A stretch of DNA of 35,103 nucleotides, taken from Candidatus Faecousia faecigallinarum (lineage in GTDB: Bacteria; Bacillota; Clostridia; Oscillospirales; Oscillospiraceae). A program made the position numbers and the translations under genes. Below, piece by piece: positions 31,231 through 35,103 of this stretch. The stretch covers positions 1-35,103 of the forward strand of contig DVHJ01000052.1 of NCBI GenBank assembly GCA_018712145.1, written 5' to 3'. Below the pieces are notes generated by a model. It did not search any database, was not told the origin of the DNA, and saw only the letters and a program-made list of their open reading frames with translations. Within the stretch, counting starts at the first letter, position 1. Each line of letters starts with the position of its first letter.

Positions 31231-31452
31231 TTACTGTGCAGCGGCTTCGCTGGCCTCCAGGAACCGGTTTAACTGCGCCAGGAACCCGTCGCAGTCGATG
31301 CCGTGTACCATGCAGGCTTCCTCCACCGTTTCCCCACGGGAAGAGGGGCAGCCCAGGCAGTGCATGCCAATGGCCAGGAACAGGGGAGCAGCCTGGGGAG
31401 CAATATCCAGAACATCGCCGATAATGGTATCTTTCTCAATGGTAACCGCCAT
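31231..31452 (-). CDS. DUF1858 protein (hybrid-cluster-associated type)
   Basis: Small protein of 73 residues. It fits DUF1858, a fold also found at the N terminus of ScdA/RIC iron-sulfur repair proteins: TIIGDVLDIAPQAAPLF then GMHCLGCPSSRGETVEEACM, where the C-x-x-C motif (CLGC, residues 32-35) is conserved, followed by a helical tail with HGIDCDGFLAQLN. Members are often described as disulfide- or cluster-related, with no proven reaction. The ATG is preceded by GGAGGT at 8 bases and by a strong promoter (31487-31515). It starts a probable operon with trmK and nif3. Confidence 0.87.
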   Translation of the reverse strand: MAVTIEKDTIIGDVLDIAPQAAPLFLAIGMHCLGCPSSRGETVEEACMVHGIDCDGFLAQLNRFLEASEAAAQ

Positions 31453-31486
31453 GGAAAATGACCTCCGTGTCTATTTTTCTCTCCAC

Positions 31487-31515
31487 ATTATACCCGGTTC
31501 CCCGGAAAAAAACAA
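31487..31515 (-). promoter_or_regulatory. Promoter of the DUF1858 gene
   Basis: On the minus strand TTGTTT (31515-31510), 17-base spacer, TATAAT (31492-31487), about 35 bases before the ATG. Confidence 0.8.
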
Positions 31516-31585
31516 GGGGCAAACTTCGGGAAACGTTGAATAAATCATCTTTACCCACGGCGTTCCCAGTTTCATCAGCGTTTCC

Positions 31586-32269
31586 TTAGGATTTTGCCGG
31601 AATTCGCCGGAGATTAGCTTTTCGGAACATGAACCGGTAGGCAATGGGGTAAGCAACTACACACAGGGGGATGGCCACAAAGATATCCAGGGCAGAGTGC
31701 TGCTTGACAAACACCGTTGACACCGCCACCACGGCGGAAAATATCCAAATGGCAATCACCGCCACCGGCCGGCGGCGAAGCCGGGGGCACCGCCAGGCGG
31801 CAAAGGCCACCGCAGCAGAGCCGATCACGTGAATACTGGGGCAAACGTTGGTGTTGGTATCCTGGCTGTAAATTATAGCCACCAACCGGGTAAAGAGATT
31901 ATCCCGGGAAAAGACCGGCACCCGCAAATCCTGCCGGTTGGGGAACAGGACATAGAGAATCAGGGTGGTGTATAACGTCAAGCCCAGGAAGACCATGTAC
32001 CGCTTAAACCCCTCGTGATCGAACCAGGCCAGGTAAGCGCCCATGGCCAAAATCATGGGGAACCACAGTAAGTACGGCACCACAAATCCCTCCAAAAACG
32101 GGATATGATCGTCCAAAGGAATGTAGGTGGGCTTGCAGGCCTCGGCGGGGATCAACGCCTCCACCAGGGTGAAGCCCAGCAAATAAATCAGCAGGATAGA
32201 CGAGTACCAGAGGTACCGGTTTTCCTTGCGCAGCAAAAACGCCTTCACATTGGCGACTCGCTCAGACAT
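31586..32269 (-). CDS. PAP2-superfamily membrane phosphatase-like protein
   Basis: Integral membrane protein of 227 residues with about five to six helices, first at about 20-42. The PAP2 acid-phosphatase motifs are visible: VCPSIHVIGSAAVAF (C2 motif PSxH, about residues 148-152) and FVKQHSALDIFVAIP (C3 motif with the catalytic histidine and aspartate). The KxxxxxxRP C1 motif is weak. Such enzymes act on undecaprenyl or other lipid phosphates, or on inositol phospholipids in the Aur1/Ipt1-like subgroup. ATG 32269 has GGAGGAG 5-6 bases upstream; a longer in-frame start crosses the promoter and is rejected. Transcribed alone from 32309-32337. Confidence 0.85.
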   Translation of the reverse strand: MSERVANVKAFLLRKENRYLWYSSILLIYLLGFTLVEALIPAEACKPTYIPLDDHIPFLEGFVVPYLLWFPMILAMGAYLAWFDHEGFKRYMVFLGLTLYTTLILYVLFPNRQDLRVPVFSRDNLFTRLVAIIYSQDTNTNVCPSIHVIGSAAVAFAAWRCPRLRRRPVAVIAIWIFSAVVAVSTVFVKQHSALDIFVAIPLCVVAYPIAYRFMFRKANLRRIPAKS

Positions 32270-32308
32270 CGCTTCTCCTCCCTTCGCAGCCGTTCGCTGC
32301 TGAGGAAG

Positions 32309-32337
32309 GTTATACCCGAAACCCGGGAAAAAATCAA
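32309..32337 (-). promoter_or_regulatory. Promoter of the PAP2 gene
   Basis: On the minus strand TTGATT (32337-32332), 17-base spacer, TATAAC (32314-32309), 40 bases before the ATG. Confidence 0.8.
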
Positions 32338-32595
32338 GTGGGCAGGGCAATACTTAAGCAAACATTAAAAAATTGCACTACACAGATCAACTGCCAGGCT
32401 CAGGTTTGTCCCATTTTTCACGGGTTGTTCCCACGCAGTGGGAATGCACGGGGCCTTTTGCGGGAGACTATGGTCATGCTGCCACGCGCCTGACAACACT
32501 TGCGCGTGGGAATAACCGGGTGCAGTGCTGGGATGTTTTGCCCAGGGGGTGTTGGGCGGCGGCCTGTCCTCTGCATGTCATCACAGCCCTTCCGG
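32338..32595. other. Intergenic region with tandem hairpins
   Basis: Holds two inverted repeats: TTCCCAC/GTGGGAA (32428-32434 with 32438-32444) and CCACGCGC/GCGCGTGG (32482-32489 with 32502-32509). They probably end the upp-to-DUF2752 transcript. No gene is supported. Confidence 0.5.
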
Positions 32596-32976
32596 TCACC
32601 GGGGCAGGTTGCGGATCACGCCAAACCCTACCAGAATCGCCACCATTAGCCAAGTGGCCGCCAGGGGCCAACCGGCGAGGCGGCGGCTGCCGGTTTTTAC
32701 ATACTGCCTGGCCAGCGCGGCTGCCACGGCTGCACCCAGGGGCAGCAGGCATAAAATAACCGGATTTGCCTCCCAGGCTCCGGCAAAGTCCAGCCGCATC
32801 AGGCACAGGGCCATGCGGCTCACGCCGCATCCGGGACACCGCAGTCCGGTGAGTGCATAAATGAGGCAGGGAAGCCCCCACCCCAGATACCGGCACACCA
32901 GTCCGTAAGCCAGACCCCCCAGCCCCAGGGCCAGGCATAGCCCCAGTACCTGCCGCCGGCGGGCAACCTCAGACAC
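32596..32976 (-). CDS. DUF2752 membrane protein
   Basis: Small membrane protein of 126 residues with about three helices (about 9-28, 69-88, 105-122). The family signature sits after helix 1: LTGLRCPGCGVSRMALCLMR, the CPGCGxTR motif that is the hallmark of DUF2752, here with V-S-R-M. Function is unknown; the two cysteines suggest metal or thiol chemistry. It starts with GTG at 32976, inside the last 8 bases of the DUF4234 gene, with AGGTGG as a modest ribosome site, so translation is coupled to that gene. Confidence 0.82.
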   Translation of the reverse strand: MSEVARRRQVLGLCLALGLGGLAYGLVCRYLGWGLPCLIYALTGLRCPGCGVSRMALCLMRLDFAGAWEANPVILCLLPLGAAVAAALARQYVKTGSRRLAGWPLAATWLMVAILVGFGVIRNLPR

Positions 32977-33448
32977 TGGCCACCTGGTTCAGCTCATTCT
33001 GGATCAGGCAAAGAGATGCAATGCCCACGCCGAGAATGCCCAATACCAGGTACAATACCGCAGCGCTGTTGTCCGGGTAGCCGGTGTTTCTCGCCTTGAT
33101 GTAGGAGATCTTTTCTCCTGCCCGGTAAAGCCAGAACAGCTCATAAATGCCACAAGTGACAATACTCAGCAGCACCACCATGCCGCCGGAGGTATCCTGG
33201 GGGACGCCGCAGGCGGTATTCAGGTCGTCTGCCATACACGCCAGCCAGTACAGGCCGTAGATGCCGCAGGTAACAATGCTCAGCAGGATACACACTGCAA
33301 TGTTCCGGTAGCGGATGGGCGCACGGAAACCGCCCGGCGTACCGTAGCCCGGGCCACCGGGCTGAGGGTTTCTGGGGTTCGGCGCGCCGCAGCTGGGGCA
33401 GAATGCCGGCTCGCCTTCATGGTAATTTCCGCATCTTGGGCAGATCAT
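32969..33448 (-). CDS. Zinc-ribbon DUF4234 membrane protein
   Basis: Protein of 159 residues. An N-terminal zinc ribbon (CPRCGNYHEGEPAFCPSCG, four cysteines) and a proline/glycine-rich linker lead to a DUF4234 membrane domain in which a motif occurs twice: LLSIVTCGIYGLYWL and LLSIVTCGIYELFWLYR, then a third helix LVLGILGVGIASLCLIQNELNQ. DUF4234 proteins are of unknown function. ATG 33448 (AAGGA about 9 bases upstream) is preferred to the adjoining GTG. It overlaps the DUF2752 gene and lies 41 bases after the acyltransferase gene, all on the same strand. Confidence 0.87.
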   Translation of the reverse strand: MICPRCGNYHEGEPAFCPSCGAPNPRNPQPGGPGYGTPGGFRAPIRYRNIAVCILLSIVTCGIYGLYWLACMADDLNTACGVPQDTSGGMVVLLSIVTCGIYELFWLYRAGEKISYIKARNTGYPDNSAAVLYLVLGILGVGIASLCLIQNELNQVASV

Positions 33449-33489
33449 CACGTTTCATCCTTTCTGATTGGTGGGGGGAGGCTTTCCAG

Positions 33490-34383
33490 TCAATTCTGCC
33501 GCATTGACCATGTGCTCCGCCGGGCGGTGAGGATAGACAGGCTGCACATTACCCCGGCGCTGAGTAGCGGCGACAGGGCCAGAAAAGCCGGCAGAGGAAG
33601 AGGCAGCCTCCGCAGCAGGAGTATCATCGGCCCGTGAAATAAGTATACGCCCAGGGTATCCGCCCCCATCCAGGAAATGGGCAGGGGCCGGTCCGGCACG
33701 GCAGTCAGGAGGAACAGCACCAGGCAGCCGCCCAGACCATAGCAGGCCAGCCGCAGCAGCCCGCCGGAGGGCCTGGCGTAAGGCCCGGCCTGGTACAGAA
33801 AAGGCAGTGGGATGTCCACCAGCCACAGCAGCACTGCCGCCAGGGCCAGTCCGGCCAAGCCCCAGGGACGCAGCTGCCGCCAATCCGTTTCCACCGGGCA
33901 GCACACCCCGGCCAAGAAGTAGGGGAAAAAGACCAGGGTGCGGGAGGCGGACAACCCCCGGCCCAGAAAGGGCAGGTACCCGGCCAGACATCCGGCCAGA
34001 CCGGCCAGCAGGACGAAATACCACCGGATTATCCACCGCCTGCGCCAGGCCCAGCAGCTCCAGCCCCACATGCTCAGGCTCAGCAGATACCATAAGTGCC
34101 AGTATGGCGTCCAGGGTGTCTGATCTAGGAGGGCCACGGCGGCAAGCTGCGCCGCCAGATAGACGGAAAGGGCCCGGCCGGCTTGCCGCCGGCAGCTTTC
34201 CGGCTGCTTGCAAAACAGGCCGGACAGGAATGCGAAGGCAGGCATATGTACCGCATAGATCCAGCGGTACTGGACCTGTAGGGCAGGGGACTCCCCCAGC
34301 CGCCCTTCAATCAGGTGGCCATAGATCACCAGATACATGAGCAGGGCTCGGAGATTGCAGTACCCGGCCCGGTACAGCTTCAT
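33490..34383 (-). CDS. Acyltransferase-3 family membrane protein
   Basis: Integral membrane protein of 297 residues with about nine to ten helices, short for the family (usually 330-400). The N-terminal half has the expected histidine motif in YLVIYGHLIEG and the second in HMPAFAFLSGLFCK; the later WHLWYLLSL and the FPYFLAGV segment also match acyltransferase-3 (OatA/YfiQ-like) proteins, which transfer acetyl or other acyl groups to sugars or wall polymers across the membrane. The C terminus is arginine-rich (RRSTWSMRQN). AAGGGG stands 7 bases before the ATG. It lies 50 bases after the upp stop. Confidence 0.82.
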   Translation of the reverse strand: MKLYRAGYCNLRALLMYLVIYGHLIEGRLGESPALQVQYRWIYAVHMPAFAFLSGLFCKQPESCRRQAGRALSVYLAAQLAAVALLDQTPWTPYWHLWYLLSLSMWGWSCWAWRRRWIIRWYFVLLAGLAGCLAGYLPFLGRGLSASRTLVFFPYFLAGVCCPVETDWRQLRPWGLAGLALAAVLLWLVDIPLPFLYQAGPYARPSGGLLRLACYGLGGCLVLFLLTAVPDRPLPISWMGADTLGVYLFHGPMILLLRRLPLPLPAFLALSPLLSAGVMCSLSILTARRSTWSMRQN

Positions 34384-34433
34384 GATCTACCCCTTCTTTC
34401 TATCTGGTGCGGGCAGGGTACCCCGCCAAGGCT

Positions 34434-35063
34434 TTATTTCGTGCCGAAGATCCGGTCGCCGGCGTCGCCCAAACCGGGGACGATGTAGGCATGATCGTTT
34501 AGCCCCTCATCTACCGCCGCCACAAAAATGTCCACGTCCGGGTGGGCCTTGCGCACTGCGGCAATGCCCTCCGGTGCGGCAATGATGTCCATGAGGGTGA
34601 TGTATTTGCAGCCGTATTCTTTGATGAACGAAATGGCCGCTACGGCGCTGCCGCCGGTGGCCAGCATGGGGTCCACCACAAATACCTGCCGCTGGGCAAT
34701 GTCGTTGGGCATTTTACAGTAGTATTTTACCGGCTCATGGGTGTCCGGGTCCCGGTACAGGCCAATGTGGCCGATTTTGGCCGAGGGGATTAGGTCAACC
34801 ATGGCGTCCACCATGCCCAGCCCAGCCCGGAGCACCGGCACAATGGCCAGCTTTTTCCCCGCCAGCACCTGGGCCTTGGCCACACCCACCGGCGTCTGCA
34901 CCTCTACCTCTTGGGTGGGCAGATTCCGGGTGGCCTCATAGCACATGAGGCTGGAAATTTCCCGCACCAGCTCCCGGAATTCCTTGACGCTGGTGTCTTT
35001 GCTCCGCAGGATGGTCAGCTTATGCTGAATCAGTGGGTGATTTAGAATATGTACGCTTGCCAT
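34434..35063 (-). CDS. upp: Uracil phosphoribosyltransferase
   Basis: Pyrimidine salvage enzyme that joins uracil and PRPP to UMP, 209 residues, the usual length. Visible motifs: [17 protein letters not shown] at the N terminus, [12 protein letters not shown] (PRPP-binding loop region), the phosphoribosyltransferase signature [16 protein letters not shown], and the uracil-binding end [19 protein letters not shown] 35063 has AAAGG about 9 bases upstream and gives the standard start; ATG 35072 lies too close to that site. The promoter lies beyond the window. It may lead a transcript through the acyltransferase, DUF4234 and DUF2752 genes. Confidence 0.97.
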   Translation of the reverse strand: MASVHILNHPLIQHKLTILRSKDTSVKEFRELVREISSLMCYEATRNLPTQEVEVQTPVGVAKAQVLAGKKLAIVPVLRAGLGMVDAMVDLIPSAKIGHIGLYRDPDTHEPVKYYCKMPNDIAQRQVFVVDPMLATGGSAVAAISFIKEYGCKYITLMDIIAAPEGIAAVRKAHPDVDIFVAAVDEGLNDHAYIVPGLGDAGDRIFGTK

Positions 35064-35103
35064 TTTTATCATCCTTTCCCGTTTTCCCGGCGGAGGCGCT
35101 CCC

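Overview
The window looks like a chromosomal segment of a GC-rich, low-redundancy Clostridia genome, most likely an Oscillospiraceae/Ruminococcaceae-type gut Firmicute. Evidence: AGGAGG-type ribosome sites before nearly every gene, TTGACA-17-TATAAT promoters, a SpoIID homologue with the zinc-binding cysteines of the clostridial enzyme, a CIRCE heat-shock operator, ThiI without a rhodanese domain, and clostridial families such as DUF1836, DUF1858 and a cysteine-tailed VWA protein. The species assignment is inference; no rRNA is present.

Layout. 1-2037 (+): end of a MacB/FtsX-type ABC exporter (partial permease, permease, ATPase). 2192-2377: tRNA-Ala(GGC) with its own promoter and terminator. 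2528-4299 (-): membrane-anchored TPR/LRR surface protein. 4795-5802 (+): SpoIID. 5890-6096: tRNA-Leu(CAG). 6222-8261 (-): overlapping thiI-pncC-mmcQ/yjbR operon. 8484-12909 (+): phosphate regulon pstSCAB-phoU behind a PhoP-box-like promoter; PstS is circularly permuted. 13060-17063 (-): DUF1836 regulator, HflK, HflC (one-base frameshift), NfeD and a stomatin/SPFH protein, with a second promoter inside. 17213-17370: tRNA-Ala(CGC). 17398-18448: a wHTH protein and the decayed remains of an IS256-type transposase. 18449-21940 (+): large GH2 glycosidase. 21986-22242: tRNA-Leu(GAG). 22320-26781 (+): lipoprotein, small secreted beta-rich protein, REP-like palindrome, 14-codon leader ORF, two ABC-2-like permeases and an ATPase. 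26857-27956 (+): CIRCE-controlled pair of Hsp20 chaperones. 28019-29401 (-): VWA protein. 29694-31515 (-): Nif3-family, TrmK and DUF1858 genes. 31586-32337 (-): PAP2 membrane protein. 32596-35063 (-): upp, acyltransferase-3 protein, DUF4234 and DUF2752 membrane proteins.

How it fits together. Most of the window is ordinary housekeeping: phosphate uptake and its PhoU switch, tRNA modification (ThiI, TrmK), uracil salvage, heat shock, membrane quality control by SPFH proteins, and sporulation. The accessory-looking parts are 17398-18448 (decayed mobile DNA beside a tRNA) and 22320-26781 (secreted protein plus ABC transporter, with a sharp AT-rich patch inside the lipoprotein gene). The best candidates for something little described are that secreted-protein/ABC locus, the permuted PstS, the regulator-led double SPFH operon, and a family of long look-alike intergenic hairpins. 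No CRISPR array, prophage, intact insertion sequence or riboswitch could be supported.
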